Made by a program: the position numbers and the translations under genes. From contig OZ004586.1 of assembly GCA_963924555.1 (NCBI GenBank), positions 806,001-870,000 of the forward strand: a stretch of 64,000 bases of DNA. The letters run 5' to 3'. Shown in pieces: positions 10,257 through 22,233 of the stretch. The notes under the pieces were generated by a model, which saw only the letters and a program-made list of their open reading frames with translations, was not told where the DNA came from and did no database searches. The stretch comes from Crambe crambe. Its lineage: Eukaryota > Porifera > Demospongiae > Poecilosclerida > Crambeidae. How positions within the stretch are numbered: position 1 is the stretch's first letter; each line of letters starts with the position of its first letter.

Positions 10257-12841
10257 GTACGAAAGCCTCACGAGGTAGCTAATCATGAAGAATAGGGGAA
10301 TTAAGAGCAGTTTAGAACTAAAATTTAGGGGGCCAAAATCATTTCAAGAGAGACAACTCCCTTGCCCCTACTTTAAAAAAAACTCTGTTTGTAGTGGTTT
10401 TGAAAACACTTCGTGGAGCTGGAAGAGATTCACATTGGCTCCACTAAGGAACTGGGGTGGGAAGAAACTGCTCGCTGGATCAAGTTCAAAGAAGACGTGG
10501 AAGAGGGTAGTGACGTCCACATGTGTCTGCCCTTGCATTCCACAGTCTTGTGGAGGTCCGCCAGGGTCTAGAAACAGGTCAAAGTTCAAGTCTTGATCAA
10601 GAATTGCTAGATGCAAAGGATCATGACTACCCCACCGTTGTGGACGGGATTGTTAAGAGTTTAGTGGAATTAAATCTCCTTCCCAACGAGCTTTTGGACC
10701 AAGTGAGAAGACTGCTGCTCAAGAAACGCAAGCATCCTTCCTCCTCTTTATGGGACAAGTTAAGGCAAACAGCTGCAGGTTGGTAAAGGGTAGATAGCAC
10801 GGCAGATTCGGTGTGCAGTGTTTTGTTGTTTTTTCATTCCATTCCACTTGTGATTCCATAATTCAGTGATTTCTACTCTATTCCAGATAGCAACCTGCTT
10901 CGGAGCAGGAGACCGAGTTCTGATAATACCAGTAAAAATTCAAATGACCACACCCACCTCCAGAAACCCCCTCTCGTCCTTCACTCCCACTCGAGTCCTG
11001 TTCCTTTTGAGAAGATAATAGCACAGTAAGTTACTTGTCGTCTCTCCTCCTCCTCCTCCTCTCATCCACTTCACTTACCTCACATCTTCCCCCTCACAGG
11101 TACAGCCCAACAACTCTTCAATACTGCCAACGAAAGATACTATGGTGCACGTCAGCTCTGCACCAGCAATGTTCTCTGCCACTCAAGGACCACCAGACAT
11201 CTCAGACTTCAACAGCAAGAAAGTCACCTTCACAGTGGAAGTGAACTCTGACTTTTCAGATCATACCAGTGCAGGTACAAATTGAGCCCTTTAGAGTCAC
11301 CTGAAGTGAACTTTGAAGTTAGCTTGCCTCAGAGTGGGTCTACTTTGAATGAGCCCCTGTAGTAGAAGTGAACTCTGCCCTTTAGTAGGTGTTTTTACAT
11401 ACAGAATTTCCCTTCATAGACTCCGCCCATGGTAACTCCCAACCAAACTCCACCCACCAAGACCACACCTCTTTTAACAAGCAACTCTTCACCACCAAGA
11501 CCACACCCCTCTTGACGAGCAGAAGATAGAAGTGAGATGGAGGCAGATTCTGCCTACTCTGAGATGTCCACTAGGGATGGCGATGATCCAGTCACTTCCA
11601 CCAAGCGTCCACCAATTGCTATCCTAGACAAGATCCCAGAGGAGGCGGAGTCTCTCACTGTGCTGGTGGGTGGGGTGAACTTCCTAAAGCAACCAATCAC
11701 AGCCTTCATTCATCTGAAACATGTATTGTTATATTTATTTTAATGAATCTTGTTTAGGTAATTGCTTAGGATGAGTTGATGGAGGTGCCTATCCCACTTC
11801 GGTTTATATTCCTCTAGATAGCTAGGACCTGACAACCAGTCACGTAACTATCACGAGGTTGGAAGAGCCATGGCAACCCTAATGTCAGAAAAGACAAATA
11901 GGATTTAGGAAAAGGACATAAACTCTTATAGTGTTTCCATGAAGTGGCGTACTCTGCTGTGTCCAAGGAGGACTTGCTGGAGGCTATGGACGAGTTTCTG
12001 GATGACAGCATCGTCCTTCCCCCAGGGGATTGGGACGAGGACCTCTTGCTCTCCGCTATGCACGAGAAGAATACCATCCAAAGACAAAGAGGTCAGACAC
12101 AGCATCTTGCTAAGCAGTGTATAACAACAACAACAACAATAACAACAACAAATCCTTGCCTGCAAAAATCTTCCCACTCCATTGGCAACATTAAACTTTG
12201 TTTGTTTGTTTGTTAGAGGACCACAAGGAGGCTGTCAAAAATTACGACAAATTGGTAAGAGAACCCATGAAACACTCGCATCGTTTCTGTGGAGGGTTGT
12301 GGAAAGACCTGAAGAACTTTGCTTCCCGCTATCCCAGTGACATCAAGGACTCCTTCAACCTCCAAGTCTTGGTTTCCATCTTCTTCCTCTACATCTCGTT
12401 CCTCGCTCCTGCCATAGCCTTCGGTGGTCTGATGGAGGAAATCACAGGAAACCAGATTGGAGAGACAGAGACTCTCTTGGCCACTGGACTGGGAGGAATT
12501 GTTGTTTCGTTGTTTGCTGTACAACCCTTGACAGTACAGTTGATCATTGTCGTCCAAGATAATAAGAACAAGGTGACCATTACCCGTCTCCCACTCTCTC
12601 CTCTCCCATTGTACCCCATCATTGTGCCCATCATTGTGCCATTACCCCCTTCCCTCTGGAGCCGGCCCTGGTACTCACGTCAAAAATAACATCCTCATAT
12701 ACGATGACAGGACCTGTGAATGCCAGGTCTATTCTCTCTGGTCTAGCGGGTCTAATTGGGATCCCCTTCCTGTGTGGTGCTCCCGTTAGATCCATCCAGC
12801 ACCTCCAGGCACTTAGTGTATTCACAAAGAAGCATGCCCCT

Positions 12842-12968
<127 letters not shown>

Positions 12969-13721
12969 CCCCCCCCCCCTCAGTTGTCACTCCATTTGCC
13001 AGTGTGGTGCTGGAAAGGATCCCCATCTCAGTGGTGCTGAGTGTGTTCTTCTATTTGGGCTTCGTCTCTCTGAGTGGTATCCAGCTTACCAATCGCATGA
13101 AACTCTTCTTCATCTTACCAAAATACCATTCCAATGCCATTTATGTCAGAAAAGTACGAGTGCCTATACAGTGAAAACAAAATGTGTAAAAACAACCCAT
13201 TTTTAGGTTATCTGAGTTCCAATTTGCAAATTAGATAAGGTCTACACATTTGTGAGTAGAGAAATCCAGCAGGATGGCTAAAAATGTGTTATATGATCAG
13301 CTATATTTGTCCTGAATTAGGACATTAGGCAATTTAGATCAGAAAATGTCCTCTATCCTGCTGTTATCACTTTTGAGTAGAAGGTTATTTATACAATAGG
13401 TCATCTCCTTCTAATTGCTCACTCAATTTTTCTTGTGCTAGGTTCGTACATGGAAGATGCACATTTACACACTGATTCAGGTATTTTGTGTGGCACTGCT
13501 CTTTGCTGTCAAACTCTCTGAGGCAGCTGTGTCCTACCCTCTCATCATCGTCCTCCTCATCCCACTTAAGTGGATTCTGGGAAAAACCATCTTCAACAAG
13601 GAGGAGATGGAGGCTGTAAGCTTCTATGTGTATAGTTTGTTTCACAATTTGAAAAGTCAAAAAGGTTTTCTGATTCAGTGTTTTGTGCATTGGTCGGGTA
13701 AATGGTCTCGCTATAGTCAGG

Positions 13722-14395
13722 TAGCCTCGTTCCCAGGCCTTCCTTTCTCACGTACCACACGGGAGGAAGAGAAGAAGAAGAAGAAAAATAAGCGAGTGGA
13801 AGGCCTGGTACAACTTATCACGTGAGTGACGTCAAGGGTAGAGAGGAGGTAGAGAGGACTTTAATTGTGCGTGGGCATGTTTTACTCTGCAGCATGACCA
13901 TGCCTATGCTTTCTGGACAGGACCATCAAACAGATCAGACCGTCCTCGCGATCATAAATTTGAATGCTTCAGTTTGTCCTAGGCCTACTGGAGCAGTCTG
14001 TGACATCTAGGATGGTGAAGATCAGGAGTAAACCCAAGAGTATTAGACCTAACTATCTACTAGTTAGCTACGTAACAAAAAAGCTAGCTAGCTACATTGC
14101 ATGCTGGACTGTGTACTTAAATCAGCTATCTATTTCGTGTAGAAGTCTAAAGTCTGCTCCATCTAAGTCGCTTCAGTTCTTCCAGGGTAAAGTGTGAAAG
14201 AGATCGCGTGGGCGCTTGTTTTCTGATGTCATGAGTTAGCTTGCATATCGCCCACGCTCATTAAATATCACGCTGTTTGTGACGTCACTCACGTGATAAG
14301 TTGTACCAGGCCTTCCTCTCTCTTATTTTTCTTCTTTTTCTTCTTCTCTTCCTCCTGTGTGGTACATGAGAGAGGAAGGCCTGGGAACGAGGCTA
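13722..14395. mobile_element. Foldback/MULE-like element, 9-bp target duplication (block A)
   Basis: The ends are perfect inverses over at least 22 bp (tagcctcgttcccaggcctt inward), with looser pairing for over 100 bp including tcacgtgagtgacgtca. Flanks are atagtcagg on both sides (13713-13721 and 14396-14404). A 9-bp duplication is typical of Mutator-like elements. It lies in the last intron of the SLC4 pseudogene. The paralogous remnant at 21,500-21,530 keeps the uninterrupted site. Confidence 0.88.
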
Positions 14396-14785
14396 ATAGT
14401 CAGGCTCTCCCCCATAATACCTGTAACTGAGTGGTATGAACAATCTGGGTGGGTTGAAGTTATGCAAACTGCATTAATGGTCCATACAGTTGTAGCTACC
14501 TGAAGTGAGACCATCAAGATATGAATAATCTAGATATTAATCTGTATATTTCTTTCCTCCTGCAGTTGGATAACAAAGAAAATGCGAAGCCGGACCATGC
14601 AGATGTGGGAGAGTTTGAATTCACTCATGCCCCTTACTAATGAACAAGCAAATTACTCATCCCTTGCCAACAACCTCACTCTCTTTATGTGTGTGTATAA
14701 TGAATATTAGTCAGTAGGTGGAGACGGCACCGGACTGAAAGGGGCGTGTAGAGGGCAAAAAGGGGCGTTCCGCAGTTTTAACTTT

Positions 14786-15497
14786 AGGCCACACAAACTT
14801 TATTATTAGTTTCTCAAGCCCGCCCGCATCATATTTTTTCATCGACGTACAATTTTTTATATTAAATTAATTGTGGTTAAATTCTTATTGCGCATGCGCA
14901 TACGCCGAGTCTACAGTTCCTGTATCTTCTGCTACTATGCTTTTGTCTACTAAAATACTCTCGCTAGGATATGCTATCCTCACCTGGAACGTTGACCACC
15001 CTCCAGTCGCTAAATAAACGGGTTTTTATGAACGGAAGTGGGCGTGGTTTCAATAAAAATTAAAATATAAACGCGCATCCCGCATAGTCTGGCGTAGCCA
15101 GCTCCAGGCACTTCCGGAACTCCAGCGCAAGGGTCTGGTAACACAATACTTCGACTTGTTCCTGCTAAAACGATGAATACCATTAACTGACGCGTTATGA
15201 CGTTTAATGACGTGTAGCTAGCTATAACAACCATAATTATTACGGGATCGGGAGGCCATTTTTTTCTTCGCGCGAGGTGTTGCTATGACAATTAAACAAG
15301 ACAACGTCATTTTACGACACTAAAACGTCATATTACGTAAATAAAAAATTTAGGCCGGGAACAAGTCGAAGTATTGTGTTACCAGACCCTTACGCTGGAG
15401 TTCCGGAAGTGCTTGGGGCTGGCTGCGCCAGACTACATCCCGCATGACTTTCTGAAATAAATTGCCTGAGAAACTAATAATAAAGTTTGTATGGCCT
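14786..15497. mobile_element. Outer foldback element with a nested MITE
   Basis: ggccacacaaactttattat at the left is the near inverse of ataataaagtttgtatggcc at the right (about 33 paired bases). The interior holds a gcgcatgcgcat palindrome (14,887) and the nested element 15085-15435. In block B the right arm is missing because the duplication ends at the nested element. Confidence 0.65.
15085..15435. mobile_element. MITE with long inverted ends, 9-bp target duplication (block A)
   Basis: tagtctggcgtagccagctc at the left pairs with the right end (gctggctgcgccagacta), and pairing continues for about 75 bp (acttccggaactccagcg, ggtctggtaacacaatactt). It is flanked by catcccgca at 15076-15084 and 15436-15444. 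No coding capacity. Probably the same superfamily as 13,722 by duplication length. Confidence 0.88.
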
Positions 15498-15610
15498 TAT
15501 AGCTAGCTAGCTGTAGATAGCTATTTAAACTTGGTGTGGTTTACTGCCTATCATTTTTAATAGAGACGATCAAATCCTTACGTGCAGTATTGTAATTACT
15601 AACCGTTAGA

Positions 15611-17632
15611 ATGGCCGAAGGTACGTCAAGTCAAGATAAGATATTGAAAACGCTGAAGGATGAACTTACCTGCCCACTCTGTCTCGATATTTTTGAAGAC
15701 CCTAAAAGGTTACCATGTGAGCATGTCTTCTGTAGACAATGTCTCCATTCTTTGGCCTTAAGGAGCATCAGTGGATCGATCAGTTGTCCCGAGTGTCGTA
15801 GAAACATACCAGTACCCAACCATGATGTCAGCATCTTCTCCACTCCTCACCAAATCAACAGGCTGAAAGAAACATATGAAAAGAATCTTGGTACTGACCA
15901 CGCAGCACCACAACCTGTCACTTGTAAAATCCACAACTCTCAAACTTTAGAACTCTATTGTGAAACATGTGAAAAGTTAGTCTGCCGAGACTGTGTTATT
16001 TCATCATGCACAAAGAAGAACCATGAATATGGATACATAGATGATATGGTCGAGAAATATCGCACAGTTTTGGGAAGAGAACTCGAGCCAATCAAAGCGC
16101 TCCATCAGCAATTGTCCAGTGCATTGGAAGTGATATCAACTGCTGAGAGAGAACTGAAAAATAAACGGGAAGAAAAATTAAGGAGAGCGGAGACCACATT
16201 TGATGCTCTTTCAGAAATACTTACAGAAGAAAGAAGATATTTCACAGAGGCCATTGAAAACTCTTTCCAAGAACAAAATGGAAACTATTCTTCCAAGAAG
16301 AGTGAAATCCAAGATGAAGTGAGCAAGTTGAGTTCCCTCATACAATCCATTGAAATTTCATCACGGAATGATCCAAAAGAAGTTTTTCTGGCAAATGTGA
16401 CTCAAAAGAAACAGACAATAAAGCATGCAAAAGGTGTGGCCACGAATTTATCACCACACCCAGTGAAAGTACCTGAAAAGGAAATGAATTTGTTAGATCC
16501 TACCGAGTTCAATGACCTTTGTCACCTAAAAAATTTTGTGTATCAAAGTGAAGATCCCCTAAAGAGTCGCTTTGACAGATCTGTTGCATTACGTAACAAG
16601 TGTGTGCCGATGATGGAACCATTCAAAGTAAATGTCTTCTTAGCTCCCAACTCTGGAAGAAAGTATTTTGGAAGGGCCAAAAAGATCGTGTCTCAACTGG
16701 AATGCACTTATGAGAACTATTCACAAAAGGTAAATGTTGAACAGATATCTCCAGAGAAATATTCATTGTCCGTTACACCACAGAAAAGAGGAAACCACAA
16801 ATTGCACATTAAGTGTGATGGTGCCCACATATGTGGAAGCCCTATCCCAGTGTACGTCAGTGTAGACCCTAAGGAGATCGTGGCAGTCAGCAAACCAGAA
16901 GTTCTAGATTTACGTAAACCTGCTGGTATTAAATATCACGATCACAAGCTCTACGTGATAGAGGTTGAAGAAGATCTACTAGTCTTTGAAACTCCATATA
17001 TGAGACCAATGAAGATGTTGAAGTTACCTGGAGTGGGTGAAGTACTTGTGGAAGAGGGTTATCTTTACTATACTGACACAGTACAAGACAGACTTGTAAA
17101 GGCAAATCTTAACGGCACAATCATATCCTCCATTGGAACGCTAGGAGACAAACCAGGACAATTCAACTTCCCCAATGGGATCAGACTCAGCAAAAATGGA
17201 GAAATATTTGTGTGTGATTCACGTAACAAGAGAATACAAGTGTTTGATCGAGACCTGAAGTTATTGCGTATAATAAGAGCTAATTTTCATTTTCCTGCTG
17301 ATTTGGACTTTGATGAAGCTGGTAACATTTATGTTGTTGAAATATGTAATCATCATGTTCAAGTCCTGACTCCTCAGGGACAGCATATTCGTAACATTGG
17401 ACAGTATGGGAGTGGAAAAGGAGAATTACATCGTCCTGTCTCAGCAGCAATCCATAGGGATATGGTCTATGTCACAGATAGTGTGAATAAACGCATATCA
17501 GTATTCACCACAATGGGAGAATTCATCACAACATTTGGTGAAGGAATTGTTACACGTCCAGAATGTATAGCAATTGATGACAATGGTCACATATTTGTAA
17601 CAGATAATCGAATGTATGTGGTAAAATTTTAA
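15611..17632 (+). CDS. TRIM-family protein: RING, B-box, coiled coil, filamin Ig, NHL repeats
   Basis: This intact, intronless frame of 673 residues is the only undamaged member of the local family. RING finger at about 21-62 (CPLCLDIF, CEHVFCRQC, CPECRR), B-box at about 105-145 (CKIHNSQTLELYCETC, CRDC), coiled coil at about 165-260 (rich in E/K, SALEVISTAERELKNKREEK), filamin-type Ig domain at about 335-430 (ending GSPIPVYVSVDP) and NHL blades to the end (GQFNFPNGIRLSKNGEIFVCD, FDEAGNIYVVE, HRPVSAAIHRDMVYVTD). The order is that of the TRIM2/3/71 class: RING proteins with E3 ubiquitin ligase activity and an NHL propeller that binds RNA or protein. Ligase activity here is inferred from intact zinc ligands. 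The exact orthologue cannot be told, and lineage-specific expansion is likely. The start is the first ATG and is shared with the frameshifted copy at 3599. Confidence 0.93.
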   Translation: MAEGTSSQDKILKTLKDELTCPLCLDIFEDPKRLPCEHVFCRQCLHSLALRSISGSISCPECRRNIPVPNHDVSIFSTPHQINRLKETYEKNLGTDHAAPQPVTCKIHNSQTLELYCETCEKLVCRDCVISSCTKKNHEYGYIDDMVEKYRTVLGRELEPIKALHQQLSSALEVISTAERELKNKREEKLRRAETTFDALSEILTEERRYFTEAIENSFQEQNGNYSSKKSEIQDEVSKLSSLIQSIEISSRNDPKEVFLANVTQKKQTIKHAKGVATNLSPHPVKVPEKEMNLLDPTEFNDLCHLKNFVYQSEDPLKSRFDRSVALRNKCVPMMEPFKVNVFLAPNSGRKYFGRAKKIVSQLECTYENYSQKVNVEQISPEKYSLSVTPQKRGNHKLHIKCDGAHICGSPIPVYVSVDPKEIVAVSKPEVLDLRKPAGIKYHDHKLYVIEVEEDLLVFETPYMRPMKMLKLPGVGEVLVEEGYLYYTDTVQDRLVKANLNGTIISSIGTLGDKPGQFNFPNGIRLSKNGEIFVCDSRNKRIQVFDRDLKLLRIIRANFHFPADLDFDEAGNIYVVEICNHHVQVLTPQGQHIRNIGQYGSGKGELHRPVSAAIHRDMVYVTDSVNKRISVFTTMGEFITTFGEGIVTRPECIAIDDNGHIFVTDNRMYVVKF

Positions 17633-18361
17633 AATTGTGTGCATAATAATCATTATCAGTGTTCTTTATACTGCATTCTCTTTCATGTGTGATTATGATG
17701 TTCCTGCTCAGAAATTAATCCGCAAGAAACCATAGGAATGCATGGTTGTGCGCATGCGCATGATCCTGGAAATGGACAATGTTACAAGAAACTGCTATCA
17801 GAGAGTGCGGTAGCACTCTCTAGCTAAGTAGGGATGGTAGGTCAAAGTCCATAGGACAGTATAAACTAAAAACTCTTCTTTCTCTTCTACCCTTACTCTA
17901 CAGATTCTCACAAGTCATGGCCCTATCCCTACATCTACACAGAAGACAGGACAATGTATAATAATCTAAAATTCATTCTACAACATTAACAAAAAACGAT
18001 TTCAAAAATTGACTTTTGTTCTAGTTTTTAACATAATAATAATCAGATCGGCGTACTGACTAACTGGCTATAGTCATCAGAATTCTGTTCGGGCCATCTG
18101 TTAGAGCGGCACCTAGAGGCTGATCTTTTGCTATTAGTTTTCACTACAGTTCCATTTCACAATTCAGTGATTATGGAACACTAGCTAATCTTTCTTCGCC
18201 ATTTTAAGGGCGGGGCCACATAGGTGCGCGCTAGCTAGAGCTGTTCAGCTTTGATATCTATACTTCAGCTAGCTATTTCTTGTGTTTCAGTCATTCCTCA
18301 GTACAGATTCTCATCCTACACATAATCAGTACTTAGCTCTGTGCAGTTTGCTCACTTCACC

Positions 18362-19057
18362 ATGCCAGTACTTCCAGCTGCGCACCCCCTCCCAGAAGGC
18401 AAGGAACTATAGATAACGCATTTTCATTCATTACTCTTACAATTACATCATCCAGTGCCACCTCCAGCCGCGCACCCCCTCCCAGAAGGTAAGCAACTAT
18501 GGAAATTTCTCCACTCTCACAATTACATCATCCAGTGCCACCTCAGCTGTGCGCCCCATCCCAGAAGGTGAGCAACTACATGTATGTATAATTATCACAT
18601 TCACTGCTCTCACAATTACATCATCCAGTACCACCTCCAGCCGCACGCCCCCTCCCAGAAGGTAAGCACTATAGATAGCACATTTCATGATCTTACAATT
18701 ACATCATCCAGTGCCACCTCCAGCTGTGCGCCCCCTCCCAGAAGGTAAGGAAGATAACACATTTCATGATCTTACAATTATATCATCCAGTGCCATCTCC
18801 AGCTTCCCACCCTCACCCAGAAGGTGCATGGAGGGGTAGGGCCAGGGCCAGGGGGAGGGGACGTCAATGGTTCTGCCCGTTCCCGTGTGAGTACATACTT
18901 AACTATTTTCCACCAACACATAACATGCATCACCATAATCTATAATTCCAGACCCAAACATGTACAATGGAAATTGTAAGTAATATAAAACAGTACAAAA
19001 TCACTTAGCTATAGCTACTTCTCTTTTCCAGTACACTTTCATTACCATGGGAGGTAA
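18362..19057 (+). CDS. Microexon-array gene, copy 1 (probably decaying)
   Basis: Inferred exons: 18362-18398, 18456-18488, 18536-18567, 18629-18661, 18712-18744, 18791-18886, 18952-18975, 19032-19057 (stop TAA). Internal introns have AG acceptors with the shared tract acaattacatcatccag and GT donors (gtaagc, gtgagc). Each microexon encodes VPPPAxxPxPE. The long exon encodes a basic Gly/Arg segment and CPFP, and the tail reads YPNMYNGN then LHFHYHGR. Defects relative to copy 2: the first donor is GC (aaggcaagg), one microexon is 32 nt (one C lost) so the frame breaks, and 8 bases are inserted upstream of the ATG. There are four internal microexons against eight in copy 2. Function unknown and no family recognised. 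Confidence 0.55.
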
Positions 19058-19805
19058 AAAGTAAGTCGTGCACTCTAACACTATAAAATATTTCATTTGC
19101 ATCTCAATACTTGCAGAAATCCTCAACAAGAACTCAAGGCAAGCATAAAGCTGCTATAGCTAGGCTTCATTTAACCCTATTGCTTTATACTTGCAGAACT
19201 CAAATCATTCATAATAACTTAGATATAATCTCACGATCATCACATACTCAAACAGCAGATCTCTATACTAAGCTGCACAAAATCCTGCTATCAAAGCTAC
19301 CAGCATCATAACATGTACACACAGGAGGTAGCACACGTGCCACAAATTACTACTCTTATTTGCTCATTCCCCACACCCTCCCTCATACAAGACAACCAAA
19401 CGTCTAGTATTCAACTTAATGTTTCATTCTGCTCTCATTTGCACTGCACATGCTCATCCATCCTCCCTCATGTAAGACAACCAAACCTCAACAACTATTA
19501 TTAAATTGAATGATTGTGCTCCTCTACAATAATGCTTTTCACTCTTATTGCACATGCCCACACACATTAATTGAAAAAAGAAAACACCAATAATTATGAA
19601 ATTTGGATATTAGCTAAGTGCAGCCATTCATTTCTTCAGGTTCTTCTTCACCACTGCACCTTCTCATTCTCTGCCAAGTGAAGATATTGAAGCCTCTTCA
19701 TCAGTCAATCATCCCTGACGAATATAACATTCAGTGCTATGTACTTACCAAAGAGGAACATTTCAATTTATATAGCTAATTACAAAGAAAAAGAATGGAA
19801 ACAAG

Positions 19806-20271
19806 TGAATGCAAAAAATTTCTTCTAAATAAAAAGTGAAGTAGGGATAGCAGTAAAATTTAGCTGCTTTCCTATCACTCCTACCCCTCCTGAAATTTCA
19901 ATATCCACGCCCATATATACACCCAACTTAAATCCCTACTCTTCACTCCCCCTTCAGCAATAAGTGAGTCAAGTAACCCCTTACCCGTACCCATCACCAA
20001 ACTCAAGAATCACAGCAATAATATTATTACAAAACTACTATTCCTACTTCACTCCTAAGGAGGCCTAGGAGTGAGTTTGGTGATGGGTACGGGTAAGGAG
20101 TTACTTGACTCACTTATTGCTGAAGGGGGAGTGAAGAGTAGGGATTTAAGTTGGGTGTATATATGGGCGTGGATATTGAAATTTTAGGAGGGGTAGGAGT
20201 GATAGGAAAGCAGCTAAATTTTACTGCTATCCCTACTTCACTTTTTATTTAGAAGAAATTTTTTGCATTCA
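19806..20271. mobile_element. 466-bp foldback element (unit 1)
   Basis: Two arms of about 215 bp are near-perfect inverses around the centre near 20,035. They start tgaatgcaaaaaatttcttc and end with its inverse, and include gaagtagggatagcagtaaa and cttaaatccctactcttcac in each arm. A related, shorter-centred copy lies at 34,000-34,400. Transcripts would form a long hairpin. No ORF. Confidence 0.88.
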
Positions 20272-20375
20272 CTTGTCTAAAAAGTAAGAGCTATGTGGTA
20301 AGCCTAAGTACCATAGCTACAATTCACACTCATCCGGGCTATTTTTTGTTATTAGTCTATGTGCTATATCACCTT

Positions 20376-20791
20376 CAGTGGCGTAGGAAGATGGTTTTGA
20401 ATAGGGGGGCCACCTAAGTAATAGTCAAGACCACGCCTATTTTACTGGAGGGGGGGCACTAATGACTAGTTTTTAGAAAAAAATCAAACTCCAAAGTAAT
20501 TTATTGTTCGTTGGTTTACAATAATTATGGCTAATTCTTTGTGTTCAATTGACATTCAGTCATAGTGCTTAAATAGCTAAGTTTTCATTTGATGAAGGGA
20601 AGAAAAAGAGCGTTCTGCTGTGGCTGAAGTGACTGGAAATGTCAAGTATAATCTAATCACTTCCTGAAACATGCCTTTGTAGATTTCACTTTTATTACAA
20701 ATTATGCAGTGTATAGTAGCTATAGCAATTATGCAATCAATAATAAGGGGGGGCCCTGCCCCCTGTGGCTCCCCCTATTCCTACGCCTGTG
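20376..20791. mobile_element. MITE with CAGTGGCGTAGG ends
   Basis: Starts cagtggcgtaggaag and ends ttcctacgcctgtg, with G-rich (ataggggggcc) and C-rich (ccccctattc) subterminal parts that pair. Flanked by acctt at 20371-20375 and 20792-20796. Same end type as 455-666 and 3237-3403. Confidence 0.75.
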
Positions 20792-20824
20792 ACCTTTCTT
20801 GAAAGCACGACAAGTTGAAGGTGC

Positions 20825-20945
20825 CTACTCTGTCTAAAGATCCCAAGAGATTACCATGTGAGCATGCCTTAAGGAGCATCAGTGGAGTGAATCCGAGTGA
20901 TCAGTTGTCCCAAGTGTCATAGAGACATACTAGTACCCAACTTAA
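20825..20945 (+). pseudogene. TRIM RING-finger scrap
   Basis: aaagatcccaagagattacc, tgtgagcatgcc and gtgatcagttgtcccaagtg are pieces of KDPKRLPCEHV and SISCPEC from the RING domain. The middle (FCRQCLHSLA) is deleted and 5 bases are inserted. Too short to encode a finger. Confidence 0.75.
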
Positions 20946-21960
20946 CTCCTTCAATGGTTCTTTCTTAGTGGGGGAAGGCTTTGGAGCCATCGTACCTGCT
21001 ATTCTGGTAAGGAAAATACATGAAGGAGCCCTCATCCTAATCAATACTTCAACCTTTGGGGGGCGTGTTGCCCTAGCAGCCCCCCAACAGCATATGATTC
21101 CTTGACGTAGCTACCCCCTTACCAATCACATAAAACTCTTCTTCATCTTACCAAAATATCACATATGTCTGAGTGCCTATTATTATATAAACGATAAAGG
21201 GTAGAGTTTCTGCAGTATCCTGACATAGTTTGACTGGACAATCTCATTATGCAATGAATCATCTCCTTTTTTATACTCTTTCTTTGTGCTAGGTTCGTAC
21301 ATGGAAGATGCACATTTACACACTAATTCAGGTGTTTTGTGTGGCACTGTTGTTTGCTGTCAAACTCTCTGAGGCGGCTGTGTCCTACCCTATCATCATT
21401 GTCCTCCTCATCCCTGGGGGAATGGAAGCTGTAAGCTTCTATGTGTATAGTTTGTTTCGCAATTTGAAGAGTCAAAAGGCTTCTGGTTCAGTGTTTTGTG
21501 CATTGATCAGGCAAATGGTCTCACTAATCAGGCTCTCCCTGAGTGGTAAGAAGAATCTGGAAGGTGTCGGTAAATACTTAAGTGCATTAATCAGGGGTGG
21601 AGTCTTAGGTCAGGTATGGGGGTATTTACCTGACCACTTTTTAGTCATGAACTTTGAACACAGCAAATGCTGAAACATTTCCCCCAGAATGCACCAGATT
21701 CGATCTAAGAGGCCCTAAAAATCAAAATTTTTCTGGGGGGGTGCATGCCCCCAGACTCCTCTAGATGGTGCACTGTGTAGTCACAACTACCAATACTACC
21801 TGATCACTTCAATTTCGAAGGCTCCATCCCTGTTAATGCTCCATACAGTTGTAGCTACCTGAAGTGAGACCATCAGGATATGAATAATCTTCTTTCCTCC
21901 TGCAGTTGGATAATGAAGAAAGATGTGGGAGAGTTTGAATTCACTCATGCCCCTTACTGA
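20946..21960 (+). pseudogene. SLC4 remnant, third copy (C-terminal exons)
   Basis: Pieces: caatcacataaaactcttct (MKLFFILPKYH exon end), 21,296-21,431 reading VRTWKMHIYTLIQVFCVALLFAVKLSEAAVSYPIIIVLLIP then GGMEA and a gtaagc donor, and the last exon near 21,906-21,960 ending GEFEFTHAPY-TGA. Relative to block A it lost the WILGKTIFNKEE part and 22 bases of the last exon (NKENAKPDHA). It lacks the foldback element of 13,722, so it preserves the empty site. A non-functional fragment. Confidence 0.82.
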
Positions 21961-22233
21961 TGAACAAGCAAATTACTCATCCCTTGCCAACAGCCTCACT
22001 CTCTTTACGTGTGTGTGTATAGTTACATAAAAATACATAGGTGGAGACGGCACATGACTAAAAGGGAGCATAAGTGCGTGGCTGCGTCAGACTAGGCTAG
22101 CTAGCTGTAGATAGCTATTTCAATTTGGTGTGTGGTGTGACCCAGGCCCGTAGCAACCGGTCAGGCCAGTCAGGCCATGGCCTGACCACTTTTAGGGCTA
22201 AGTTAACCTTTGACCCTTATTTTATCAACACAC

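Larger units (their letters stand above)
17798..20271. mobile_element. Repeated unit 1: mobile-looking segment carrying the microexon gene
   Basis: This 2.47-kb segment recurs in reverse orientation, expanded to 3.02 kb, at 34000-37020. One end is a hairpin (agagagtgc, short loop, gcactctct) next to TCAG (CTGA on the other strand). The other end is a 466-bp foldback (19,806-20,271). The second copy sits in a spacer whose empty form exists in blocks A and B, so the unit moved or was copied as a discrete piece. The CTGA end with a hairpin and an A/T insertion site recall Helitrons, but the other end lacks a clear TC start and no Rep/helicase is encoded. It could equally be a composite of the foldback element plus neighbouring sequence. 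Confidence 0.6.

Noticed and set aside
10285-10596. 103-residue + ORF in block A (and 27,295 in B)
   Set aside because: The SLC4 sequence ([10 protein letters not shown]) is in another frame, and this ORF crosses its acceptor.
12213-12557. 114-residue - strand ORF in the SLC4 pseudogene
   Set aside because: Shadow of the SLC4 membrane exon, which reads clearly as a transporter on the + strand.
19111-19504. Two ORFs of 63-66 residues shared by the 3-kb units
   Set aside because: Their ends change between copies and they overlap the probable 3' UTR. No domain seen.
20376-20791. Possible G-quadruplex regulatory element (gggggg runs)
   Set aside because: The G and C runs are the paired subterminal parts of a MITE, so the transposon explains them.
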